Assembly: GCF_009727055.1 (NCBI RefSeq)
Contig: NW_024064458.1
Span: forward strand, 124,001 to 188,000
Source: Benincasa hispida
Lineage: Eukaryota; Streptophyta; Magnoliopsida; Cucurbitales; Cucurbitaceae
Reading direction: 5' to 3'
DNA: 64,000 bases
The notes beneath the pieces are model-generated. The model saw only the letters and a list, made by a program, of their open reading frames with translations. It made no database searches and was not told where the DNA came from. Position numbers and translations under genes: made by a program. Positions 1-11,089 of this stretch are shown here, piece after piece (within the stretch, counting starts at the first letter, position 1; every line of letters starts with the position of its first letter).

Positions 1-343
1 TACCTAGGTCATCCTATGAAATGTTAATCTCTCCAGTCAATGGTATTATAAAGAGAGATTAATCATTTCGTAATTTGGTCTTATACAAACTCTTTGTACA
101 AGATACCTTCATTTGCATGTCTCAGGATCAAATCGTTTGTAACACTTACAATTCTTATAACAATTATAAAGTGGGTTGTATCCATAGTATCACTAGAATA
201 AAACACTCAACCTTATCTATACTGTTCAAGTTACATAGAATAACCTTGGATCTTTCCTTAATGGATAATTGCATTTATAGAATAATCAATTACTATTTCA
301 AATAACTTATTAACTATGAAGTTTTAGGGCATACATCTCAACA
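1..343 (-). mobile_element. Copia LTR, 5' part, cut by window edge
   Basis: Read on the minus strand this begins TGTTGAGATGTATGCCC at 343. It runs through the motifs shared by all Copia LTR copies here: a 'phone-home' block around GGTACCTTAT/ACACTATGGAT and a GAGTTTGTATAAGA block. It is colinear with the start of the copies at 4,447, 43,262 and 52,006. The remainder lies left of the window, so solo or paired status cannot be judged. Confidence 0.7.
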
Positions 344-1888
344 CTAACTTGATATATTTAGCTTTTGTAATTTGTATTTTTGTGTACTTCAAATAACAAG
401 GCATATATATTTTCATTTAGGATTTTATAACTTTAAAATTTAAGTGTCTTTCCAAACCCTTTTTAGTTTCTAGCACCCAAAAGCTTGTTTAAATTCTTAA
501 CAAGATTTAGGTATGAAGGTTTTTATTTATTTATTTTACTTTAACCAAAATTTTAGGATTGTTTTTAAGCTCAACAATCGCATGATGACAAATTATAACT
601 TCGATCTCTATAAAAAATGTTAGTTATTGTTGAACTAAATCACTTTGGCAACTTTAGAAAATTTTTATAAGAAAATATTACAAACAACCCAAATTACTTG
701 GCAATTTTTTTTTTGAACCTACTACTCAAAATTATTTTTTTAAAATATACAAAAAAATAAGAAAAATTTACTATTAACTACAATGCAAATTTATAAAGTA
801 TATCCTATCAACCTCGATGTCAGAGGTTTTAATTCCACACCCATATTTCAACTCATATATATATATAAATTCAATCCATTAGCCAAGCAAGTATATTTTA
901 TCTCAAAATTTAGTGGGATAACACATTTGACATTTATGTGACAACAATAAATTTGTATGAGGGAGAAAAACGTGATTTACAGAATACAGAAATTGGAACA
1001 CCGGTATCTCCACACCCTAGGCCAGAGAGAGCAAAAAGTGCAATAAGTAAGAATTTGAGTAGACAGTGAAGGTCATTATCTCTCATGGAATTATAACAGT
1101 ATATTGTAGTAGTATTTGACTTAGATCTCTTTCTATTTCCGTTATGGATCAGAGAAATGAATTGAACTTATCGTGTACATCTTGAACTATTCAATAAATT
1201 AATTGGACTCCTCGACTTAAGCTGCTGAGGTAGAGGTTAGGCCGGGGCCTAATCTCCTTCCCTTACATCTTAGACGCGTCTAATTTTCAATGCCTATCTT
1301 GTTTAGGCATCTTGTTTCCTTCCATCGCCTTTTGTTCTAAATTTCCCCTAACAAGTATGATAGTAATTTTACATTAAAAAAAAAAATATCTAGAGATCTA
1401 ATCTTAAAAATATACCAAATTGATTTCTCAATCTTCATGTGAAGGTTGAATTACAAATTTAGTAACTTTTAGGTCTATGTTTATATGGCCTCTAAATTTT
1501 TTCTTTTTTAAATAAAAAAATAATACATCTTAACCTTCCAATTTTATATCAAATAGACTTTTAATTATTAATTTTGTGTCTAATAAATAATTGGCCTATA
1601 TGATATTTTTTAAAATTCACAAATTTATAAAAATAGGCTATTGAAAAAGTATTTGTAAAAAGTGTATTGTCAAAATAATTTCTAAAATATAATGTTAATT
1701 CTTTGTTGTTAAAAGAATTCACTCTTTTAAGAACATTGAAATTGCACATCAAATCCATTTTTTTTTTTCGTTTTTACCAACTAAACCAAAATTTGTGTGT
1801 GAGCTTAGAGGTTGTTTCTTTTCTTTAATTTGTTTCTTTTCTTTTTACTATTTTTCAAACAATAACACCTATTTTTCTTTTTCTTTGA
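344..1888. other. AT-rich intergenic DNA, no gene seen
   Basis: No open frame with recognisable coding character. A slightly more GC-rich, non-repeat stretch at about 960-1,340 does not match any repeat elsewhere in the window and could be unique sequence or the remains of a gene, but nothing identifies it. Confidence 0.5.
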
Positions 1889-2847
1889 GTTTAATTAATT
1901 GATGGTAACCGATTATTAAAATATGATTTAATTATAAATTTGATTCTATGATTTCGAAAAAGTAAGAATTTAGTCTTTATAGTTTTAAAAGTTATAACTT
2001 TAATCCTTATGTTTGATAAAATCTTATAAATAGTTCTTATGGTTTGATAAAATTCTAAGTATAAATTACTTTTATAAGGATTTTATTAAACCATATAAAC
2101 TATAATTATAAATTTTAACTTTCACCAGAACGAAATTTGCAATTTAATCTTAAAATATCCTTTGACATGTTGATATATTTATAAATTGAAAGGACTATTT
2201 ACTAAGATTTTATTAAACTGGAAGGATTAAATTTTAATTATAAATTATAGAGATTAAATTCTAACTATATAACATGTTGATCTGTAAATTGCAATTTGGA
2301 TTGAAATATGAATAAAATACATATAAAAGAAAAAAAAAATACTATTATAGTTTTTCATATTTTATTTTTTTCTATTAATAAATCAGAATCAATAACACTA
2401 TAATGGTAATTTTCTTTCTTCTTCATCTAACTAAAAAAATAGAAAAATAATTAATACAAATAATTTATTCCATGTTAAAAATTAACCGCCAAATTGGTCT
2501 CTATGATTTAGTAAAAGTTAGATTTTAATCTCTACGATTTATAATTAAAATTTAGTCCAACAATCCTCACAAATAGTCCTTCCAATTTATAAATATCTCA
2601 ACATGCCAATAGATATTTTAAGATTAAATTGCAAATTTCGTTCTTGTAGTTTGATGAAAGTAAAAATTTAGTTATGTAATTAATAATTAGAATTTAGTTC
2701 ATATAATTTAATAATATCCTTGTAAAAGTTAAAATTAAAATTTTAAAATTTAAAATTATAAAGACTAAATTTTAATTTTTTTCAAAATATAGGATCAAAT
2801 TTATAATTGTATCATATTTTAATAATCGGTTTTACAATCAATTAAAC
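1889..2847. repeat. Fold-back (long inverted repeat) element, MITE/MULE-like
   Basis: The left arm (about 1,889-2,280) reappears as its reverse complement in the right arm (about 2,510-2,847). For example GTTTAATTAATTGATGG..CCGATTATTAAA on the left faces TTTAATAATCGG..CAATCAATTAAAC on the right. The inner loop is about 230 bp. The arms are AT-rich and carry repeated phrases of the type 'tttagtctttatagttt' and 'gtctctatgattt', typical of non-coding fold-back elements in plants. There is no transposase. Superfamily is inference. Confidence 0.65.
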
Positions 2848-4446
2848 AAAAGAGAAAAAAAAAAGTATTGTTGTAGTAGTTTAAAAAAGGTTAATAAAAA
2901 GAAAGCAATAAATGATCGCAAAATTTAGTCTTTGAGAAACCAAATAAAAGTAAAATAATAATAATAATAATAATAAAAGGGGCAAAATTTGTAATTTGCC
3001 TAAAATTAATGATAATGAGTTTCAATTGTCATCTTATTAAACATGAAATGTATGCACATCCCTTATCAGTTTGGAAATATATACATCACAAGTTTCTTAA
3101 AAGAAAAAATATATATATATGAAAAGGGAAATTGACAGGTGTCGTTTCGTGGAGCCTAGTAGCCAAAAGTTGGCCAATTCGTTCAAAGAAAGCGGCTGGA
3201 ATTTGTAGCCGTCGGATCCTTACCATTCTAGAAAGATCGTTGGATGGCTAGGCCATGATACGACGACGTTCCGAAAGCAATTGAAATTTTATCCGGAATG
3301 AGCTGACGTGGTTTTGGTAATCGACACTCGTCTCAAAACGACACCGTCCAACTATCAGAAACCTTCAGAATTTATAGGCCAATTTTTTTTTTCTTTTTTA
3401 TGAAACATACTTGTTTGTTTGGTAATTCTTCTGTTTTTTCTCCCCTAAATTTTAAAATTTTCTTAAAATTGGATAATTTCTTTTTATTTTATTTCTAGTT
3501 TTATACTACCGTGTCACAATAAAAATTATTATTAGCTTTAGCTGTATTGGTTAGCATGCACTCACATCTTCAATCTGATTTTATTTCTAATATTTCTTTC
3601 GTTTCTTAATTTTACAATATTTATGTATTAGTTTAACTTTTAATTTTAAAAATTTTCAATATTTAAATTTATAAATTATTTTAATTTTCGATAGGAATAT
3701 TTTATATATATATTTTTTTGAATTTTGAATTTCAAATTTACAATATATATTATTTCAGTTTTAATTTTTTTAGTAATATGAAACCAGTTAAAATTACAAC
3801 GTATAAAAAATGTTCACTAAAATTTTTATTTAGTTTTACTTTAATAATAATTGAATTGGATTTTTAGATTGACATCATTTAGGACAAATGACTTGAGTGA
3901 GAAATAATATTGTAAATCAAATTCGAACAACATATAAAAGATAAAAATAATTGTACTATTGTTGTTAATTTTGCATTGGGAGTTATTTATATTTGCTAAT
4001 GAAAATGTTTTATAATTATTTTTTATATTTTAATGTAGGTTATATATTTTTAATTCTACACAATTAAATTACAAACTACGTAAGAAGGAAAAAAAAATAA
4101 GGAAAAAAAATACAAGAAACGAGAAACATAAAAAAGTTATCAAATAAATTTCTATTTAATAAAGAAAAATAATTCCTACTTAATAAAGAAAAATAGTTAC
4201 TAGTTTTCTTTTGTTCAGTTCTTAGAAAAAACAAACGAAAAACAATAAACATTAAACAACAAACGAAAAAAAGGAACATTTATCAACTGGATCTTATATG
4301 GTCTTTTTTTTTTTTTTTTGAAGAAATATATTTTTCATCCCTAAATTTTTTGTCTAGTTTCAATTTGGTCTCTAAATTTCAAAATGTTAGACATTTAGTC
4401 CTTAAGTTGAGTTTGGTAAGTTTTTAAAATATTACCATTTTACCTT
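2848..4446. other. AT-rich intergenic DNA with an (AAT)n microsatellite
   Basis: An AAT microsatellite lies at about 2,954-2,976 and a short AT run at about 3,106-3,119. A GC-richer island at 3,131-3,370 is listed separately. The rest is low-complexity A/T-rich sequence without recognisable genes. Confidence 0.5.
3131..3370. promoter_or_regulatory. GC-rich island with ACGT and CCGTCGGATC-type motifs, possible promoter remnant
   Basis: This roughly 240-bp island stands out from the surrounding A/T-rich DNA. It contains GAGCTGACGTGG (an ACGT-core element), GCCGTCGGATCC, GATCGTTGGATGG and two AACGACACCG-like words. Such motifs are common in proximal promoters of plant housekeeping genes. No exon is visible on either side, so the call is speculative; it could equally be an old MITE or unique intergenic DNA. 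Confidence 0.25.
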
Positions 4447-5705
4447 TGTTGGGTTGATGCCCTAAATCTCGTGGCCTTGTAGTTTGTAAAATTGTATTTG
4501 TACAAACATATTATTTATTTAATAAAATAAGTGATTTTAGTTGCGTTAACTCGAAACCAATAAACTAAGATCCAAGGTCATTTGATGTAGCTTAAACATG
4601 TATGTGGAGACATACAAGTGGATCTTATTTAAGTAATAACCTGAATGGTTTGTAGTAGATGGATAACGCTGGGTACCTTATCCTTGTGACACTATGGATA
4701 CGACCCGCTTTGTAGTTGTTACAATTGTTGTAAACTAATACAAATGATATGATCCTGATAATTCATATGGAGATATGTGAGCGAGGGTATCCTATATAAA
4801 GAGTTTGTATAAAATCGGACCACGAAATAAATAGTCTCACTTTATAACACCGTTGCTAGAAGAGGCTTATATTTCACCACGATGATCATAGGTGACTTGA
4901 CCTTAATCCTAAGTAAGTTGTGAATTCCTGCCTATGAGGGTGGTCCTTTGATATGCATGGGTGAGAGTGGCTAGTTTTGTCGACTCAATATGGCTACCAT
5001 TTTGGAGATTCGTCTGATTGGGGAGTTAGAAACACAACTACACAAGAAAGAATTCACTCATTCCCAATTGTTAGGGTAAGCCGATAAATTACTCTCTTAA
5101 GGGTTATTCTGGATCTTGAACAATGTGGCATCGCACCCTCTCCTAGCTGGAAAGAGTTTCGATTATAGTTGAACTATACTAATTGTTCATTAGAGGGATC
5201 AGTAGTACTTAAGAAGTTAGATGTAACTATAGGAGTAAAACGGTAATTTTGACCTAGCTATACTTACGAGTAATTTGTGAAGGATCAACACATTATTGAT
5301 TGGTTATATCTAATGAACATAAAAATATATCTATAGTATGAAGATGACAGTTGTCGGTCTTTAATGGAGAGACCAACATTTAATGAATGTTGATTAACTT
5401 AATTAAAGAGTTTAATTAATTGATCAAGTATCATTAGAGCTTCAATCTACAGGTCCGTCCATAAGGTCCTCTTGTTAGCTCAATAAGGATTAACGAGAAT
5501 CAAATTAATTTTAAATTAATTTGAATTGTTCAAATTAAATAAAGGAAATTAATTGTATAAGATACAATTAGTGTAATGTATATGATACATTATAATATAA
5601 AGTTTTAATGAGAGAAATAAATATTTGATTATGATCAAAATATCAATTTTATGAATATAGTTACTATAAAAACTATATGTTAAAATTAATTTGAAAGCGT
5701 TATAT
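4447..5705 (+). mobile_element. Copia LTR, plus orientation (3' end unclear)
   Basis: It starts TGTTGGGTTGATGCCC and is colinear with the LTRs at 41,103/46,225 and, in reverse, 49,756-52,006. Shared landmarks are the GGTACCTTATCC block, the GGATTCGTCTGATTGGGGAG block and the 'caatgtggcatcgcaccctctc' block. Similarity fades near 5,700, after the 'aactatatgttaaaatt' region. I see no clean target-site duplication. Confidence 0.65.
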
Positions 5706-6484
5706 TTGTCTCCCGTTGATAAGTTTTTGGTGTTATATGGAGGGATTTTTAGGGCATCTTAGATATCCATTAATTTTTTTTGTTTCAATTTGTCAATACC
5801 CATATAATTCTGGCCTTTAGGTGGGGGGATTTGAGCACTTTGAACGGTTGTCTAGCAAGAGTTGTGATCAATCGGTGTGTTATTGATATAAGTTATCGTT
5901 GGGTTTTTGTTTAACTTTGGATATCATTTAGTTTGGTTGAAGCTTAGATTTGAGTTTTGAAAGTGTTTAGGTGCTATCCAGCGAGTGTTTGAAGTTCATC
6001 TTTAGTGGATTTTTAGCAAGTTTTTAAGGTTTGGAGTTCCATTGCTATATTTAATTACTGTTGAAAAAGTTGATTGATTCTCTAATATTGATTTATGGTT
6101 AGGTGGAAGCCTTTGAGCAAAATCTTGGGAAAATTTTTGGATGAACTCACATTTGGAATTTAATTCAAAGTTTGTGAAAATTAGAAGGCTTGGTGGCTTG
6201 GATAAATATTTGGACTTAATATTGAAGTATGTAATCTTACTACTAGAACGTCTTTATGCTAGGCGACATTGTTAGAATGTTTTAGTTGGCTTCTTTGAAA
6301 CTGCTTATATGTTTTACATGATTTAAGAGGATGTATGAGCATGGTGTTATTTTATGAGATATGTTATATTTGTTTGTTGTGGGATCTGATATATGTTGCA
6401 AGTTAGTCACATTTGTGATAATTGCCCTCCTATCTGTGGTTATGTTGGAGTTAGCATGCAATTAGCGGAAGCAAACAAAATCAT
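5706..6484. other. Unassigned sequence between two LTRs
   Basis: T/G-rich plus-strand sequence without a long frame. It may be the divergent 3' part (R-U5) of the Copia LTR that starts at 4,447, since the full LTR is about 2 kb. I could not align it to the other copies by eye. Confidence 0.35.
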
Positions 6485-7793
6485 TAATCTCACACCCCGT
6501 TCTAGATTTTCCTTCTAACCTAGAATGAAGCGTGAAAACAATAAACATCACTTCTCTCTATGACATCTAACATCCCAACTCTTAACATATCCTGTATTTA
6601 AGATCAAACCCAAACTTCCAAACCCATTTAAAAAAATAATCTATGTTATTTGCAGAGTTTAGGAATTTGATTCAGTTTAAATCACAAATACTGTTTAAGA
6701 AGATTTACAGACCAACAGTAAGGATTATTTTGAACAAAACCTCCCATAATATGCAACTCACAAGTTTTTGCTATTCTGGAATACTCTCAAATACATGCAC
6801 AAACAATACAACAGATGTTTAACAACACTAGTGGCGTTTCCAGCTCAGCAGGTACCAGGAAGGTAGGGAAAAACATAAAACATGGAAAGCATGAGCTAAA
6901 GCCCAGTGAGTGGTAATTTAGTACAAACATAAACTATTGCTTTCTAAATAATCAATAAAGTTTATCAAATCATTCAATAAAACATTGGCAAAGTATAAAA
7001 GATTCAACAACATCTCAAACACGTGCTAGTAAAACAGTAGCATGATCAACTCTCATAAGTATAGTACAAAGCATCCAATCATTATTAGAAAACCACACCA
7101 ACTCTGTACCCAAATACTCATTTACAATGGCAGGTTACTCTGGACAAAAAATGCACCCCACGATGTAAACGAAATCACAAGGTCATACGTGCATGCAGAG
7201 CTACCTCAAGGCTACGCATACACACCACAAGTCTAAGTTACTTTGGACTCCCAGGTATACTCTAGCCACATCTGACCTCGGTGGTAGCCTCCTGATAGCC
7301 TGGGTGGCGCTACTGGCACATGTTCCTCTGGACTTCCCAGTATACTCTGGCCACATCTGACCCTGGTAGCCCTATGATCGCCTAAGTAGTGCTACTAAAA
7401 CACATTCAAGTAGCACGAGAAAATAACCATCTCTCAGGTACAAGAATCAGTAGTTTGAAACCATTTCCACAACTATTCAACAACCTTGATTCCACCATCA
7501 AGAGGTTTTCATGAAAACCATACAAACCACAAGTATATAAACTCCAATTCCAAACTACATTTTAATAAATCAAGATCATATAAAACCATCGAGAGTTAAG
7601 AAATCACGATTTCAACATTTTTGAAATATCAGACAAGTAAAATAGATCATGGCATTACATTTCATAAATCATAGCATACTATAATATATAATTAGTTTCT
7701 AAATCAAAACATTTGAAAGTAAACCACTCACTATTAACCGACTTCTCCTTATAATTTTAGTTTCTCCATCTCCCGTTCATCCTAAAATTATAC
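6485..7793 (-). mobile_element. LTR-A repeat (TGTCACACCCCG terminus), reverse copy, part 1
   Basis: It starts TCTCACACCCCGTTCTAG at 6,488. It is the reverse complement of the forward LTR-A copy at about 20.2-21.57 kb, with the same order of landmarks: the TAGCGACAAG box, the ACAACACTAGTGGCG segment and the CAGGAGGCTACC region. Non-coding; probably the LTR of a Gypsy-type element. It is interrupted at 7,794 by a Copia LTR and resumes at 9,692. Confidence 0.6.
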
Positions 7794-9691
7794 TGATTTT
7801 TGGGTTTTATGTCCTAAAACTCGTGGTTTATAAACAATAAAACTTATTCTAAAAATTCAATAAATTGTTATTGAATATATGTATTTCTTATTAGAAATCC
7901 AATAAACCTAAAAGACCCTTGACTATTACATGAGTACTTGAACTTTATGTGGAGACATAAAAGTGGATCAGGTTCAAGTAAATAGTCAAAATGATCTATA
8001 GTATATGAAGAAAGTTGGGTGCCTTATTCTGGTAACACTATTGGATTCGGTCTACTCTGTAATTGTTACAAAGAGTTGTAAAGTGCTACAAACGAAGTGA
8101 TCCTAAATCGTACATGTTATGACATGGGGAGTGGGGTCATCCTGTGCAAATGGGTTTGTACAAGATCGGACCACGAAATTAGTCACTCTTACTTTATAAT
8201 GTTGTTTACTGTTTAAGACTGACTATTTCAAAGCGATGACCTAGGTAACTTGACCTTAATCCTGAGCTAACTATGAACTCCTGTTTATTCGGGATTATCC
8301 TTAGATTTTCATAGGTGAGGGTTAGCTCAACAATGCCGGCTCAATAAACTCTCATTTTAGGGGTAAGACCGAATAGATAGCTGGGGACATAGGGTGCAAG
8401 ACGGAATTCACTCCTACCCATGTTAGGGATAGTAGAGAAGTTGTTCCCTTTAAGTGCTGACTCCGGGTCTTGAATAAGGGGCCCCACCCTCTCATTGGCC
8501 CGAGAGGGACTCAGTTTGTTAATTGGACCACAAATCAATTGTTCATTAGAGGATTAGTGGGACTTAAGGAACAAGAGGTAATCTCGGGGGTAATAGACAT
8601 TTGACCGAGCTGTTAATACGAACAACATGTGAAGGATCAACTTACTAATCATAGTTATATCGAGTGGACACAATATATCTACAGTGAGAGGAGTTTAACT
8701 ATGGGCTTTAGTGGAGTGACCCATTAGTTAACGAATAAGAGTTAATTCGGTTAGAGTTTAGCCAATTAATCTCGGATCGTTGGAGCCCATGATCTGTAGG
8801 TTTGCGAGGTCCCCTACTAGCTCGTAAATGGATTAGCTTTAGAGTAGCGTGATAAGTTAATTTGAAACGTTTAAATTAGAATTAAAGGAATTAGTAATTA
8901 TATGAGATATAATTACACGTTTAATTTTAAGAATTAAACGGAATTGGAAAATTAATATTTAAATATGATTTAAATATATGAATGTGGATTTGTGTAAAAT
9001 TAATTTAATATTTGTTATTAAATTAATTAGAATTATTTAAATTGTTTAAATAATTATTTATAAATTTTATTAAGAAAATTAATTTATGAAATTAATTTTG
9101 TAAAATTAATAATATTTTCAATTTTAGAATTCAAATTGATTTTTGAAATCAATTGGAAAAATTGAAAAGTTGGAAAATCTACACAAAATGGATTTATGGG
9201 ATTTTTCCATTATCACCTTCAAAGTAGCTCACACAAAATCCATTTTTTTTTGGCTTCAATAACTCCAAGCATGAGCTGCATCTTATGCAACCATCTACTT
9301 TGCATGATAGTCTATAATATATTGAGATGATTGGAGTGGAATTGAGGCATGCAATCGATAGACTTTTTGCTGAAAAATTTGTGTTGAAGAAGGTGTTTTT
9401 CAAGTGGGTTGCTGCTGTGAGTTATTCTCCAAGTTCCATTCATTCAAGCTTATTTTCAGTCCCAAAACTCAATCTAAAGCTCCAAGAGAATAGTGGGGAA
9501 GATTTTGAGGTGGTCTACAACAAGATTTAGAGAGATTTGTACCTGAATATCAAGCTTTGAAGAAGTTCTAACAAGGTATGACTTGAAACCCACTTGTTAC
9601 TGTGTGAGCATGTTTTAGTTTCTACCAAAATTAATGAATTAGAGTGCTTATTGATCCTTGTTGCTTCCGCTGCTTGCTGATACACTCCAAC
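7794..9691 (+). mobile_element. Copia LTR, plus, inserted in LTR-A
   Basis: About 1.9 kb, colinear with the Copia LTR at 43,262-45,232. Shared landmarks are TTTTATGTCCTAAAACTC at the start, the GGTGCAAGACGGAATTCAC block, the AAGGGGCCCCACCCTCTC block and TTCCGCTGCTTGCTG near the end, finishing CACTCCAACA. The LTR-A sequence on its two sides joins seamlessly (..AAATTATA | TTGATAATCC..). No internal coding region is present, so it is a solo LTR. A clean target-site duplication is not visible. Confidence 0.75.
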
Positions 9692-9828
9692 ATTGATAAT
9701 CCTCTAGTTATCCTCCACATGACCATAATCCAATTATTTGAAAATTAATCTTCAAGTATAACGAATTTCACATAAACCTTTCCCAAATCCCTAATTTGAT
9801 CCAAGGTAGAGTTTACTTTGTAATTTGG
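9692..9828 (-). mobile_element. LTR-A repeat, reverse copy, part 2
   Basis: Continues the LTR-A sequence interrupted at 7,793. It is the reverse complement of about 20,120-20,245 (TTATCCTCCACATGACCATAATCC). It ends at another Copia LTR insertion; ATTTG at 9,823-9,827 is repeated at 14,344-14,348 and looks like the 5-bp target duplication. Confidence 0.65.
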
Positions 9829-11089
9829 TGTAGGAACTCTTATCAAAGAGAACCTATGAGCAGAAGCAAGATTGTTCCAAATTCATTGTGACAAAATTAC
9901 AAGCATTCACAAACATACAAACAAGTTATGCATTTTCTAACAAATTAAGACATGCTTTCATAAATTGAATACAAAGGAACGAGAGACATACCTTTGAAGA
10001 AAGTTTCTTCAAACTTTCTCTCGCTCTCGTGAAGCCTTGGACCAACACCTCTCGCTGTCACTTAGAACAACAAGCCAATCGTCAACCCAAATCTCTCGCT
10101 GTCATTTAACACACAAACAGACTTCTACATGAACAAGCAGCCTCTTGGACACCACCACTTAGTAACTGCGGTATTCTCGGAGTGAGAATCTAGGAGGTGT
10201 GGGCTCTGTCGAATTTGGTAGAGGGAAGGAGGAAACAATGATCCACTCAACGACCAAGCAAGTGGGAGAGTTTTATGTCTATCGTATAGACTTGTGCTTG
10301 ATCGTTTAGGTAATCAGGTTGATCGTTTACACGATCGTTTAGTGAATCTCACTCAAGTGCGTGATCACGTAGTAAAGACAACATGATCGTTTAGTAAAAT
10401 CTATGCCATCGTTTAGTAAAACAACACGATCGTTTGGCAGATGCGCGTGTACATGATCGTTTAGACAAATAATTTGAGGTGTCATGTAGTCTCTTGTGAG
10501 CTAAACGATAGACAGTGTACTCTTGTGAAGTGATTATACGATACACTTCCAAAATGAAAACATTTTTCATTTTATCCTTCAGTTACGAAAACTGAAAAGA
10601 ACCTCCCACTTTCATGCACGGTTAAGGAGAAAACCACCAACAATTATCTCATAATTGTTTTAATAATAAATAAATAAAATAACTAACTTATCATATTATA
10701 TTTATAACCTATAGTTTTAATATCACATCATATGCAACATTTAAACCATAGTCCTTTTCTTCTTTACTAGATATAAATTATATTTATATCATTTTCCTCC
10801 AATTAATGTATCTCATACATCATTTCAACTATATCATATATAATTGAACTAGTCTAATCATATCATATATAATCAAACTCCCTCTTGTCAATTCGAACAT
10901 TTCAAACTGACCCAAAAACTGATTCTCAACTTGAATCCATTGAGCTACCAAGTGGACCTTTGAATAGCTGAATAAACTTTTTAGCCACAAAATCCACCAT
11001 CCGTTAACTGTCGGGCACTCCTAAAGACCGAAAGTTGCACTCTTCTCACTACAAATATATTTCTGTGTCCCTCAAATAACCAGTCTGTC
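9829..11089 (-). mobile_element. Copia LTR, minus, first part
   Basis: Begins TGTAGGAACTC (the 3' end of the LTR read on minus). It contains a run of degenerate CGATCGTTTAGTAAA-like units at about 10,240-10,500 that is also present at 50.2-50.4 kb. It is cut at 11,090 by the LTR-B element and resumes at 13,505. Confidence 0.7.
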
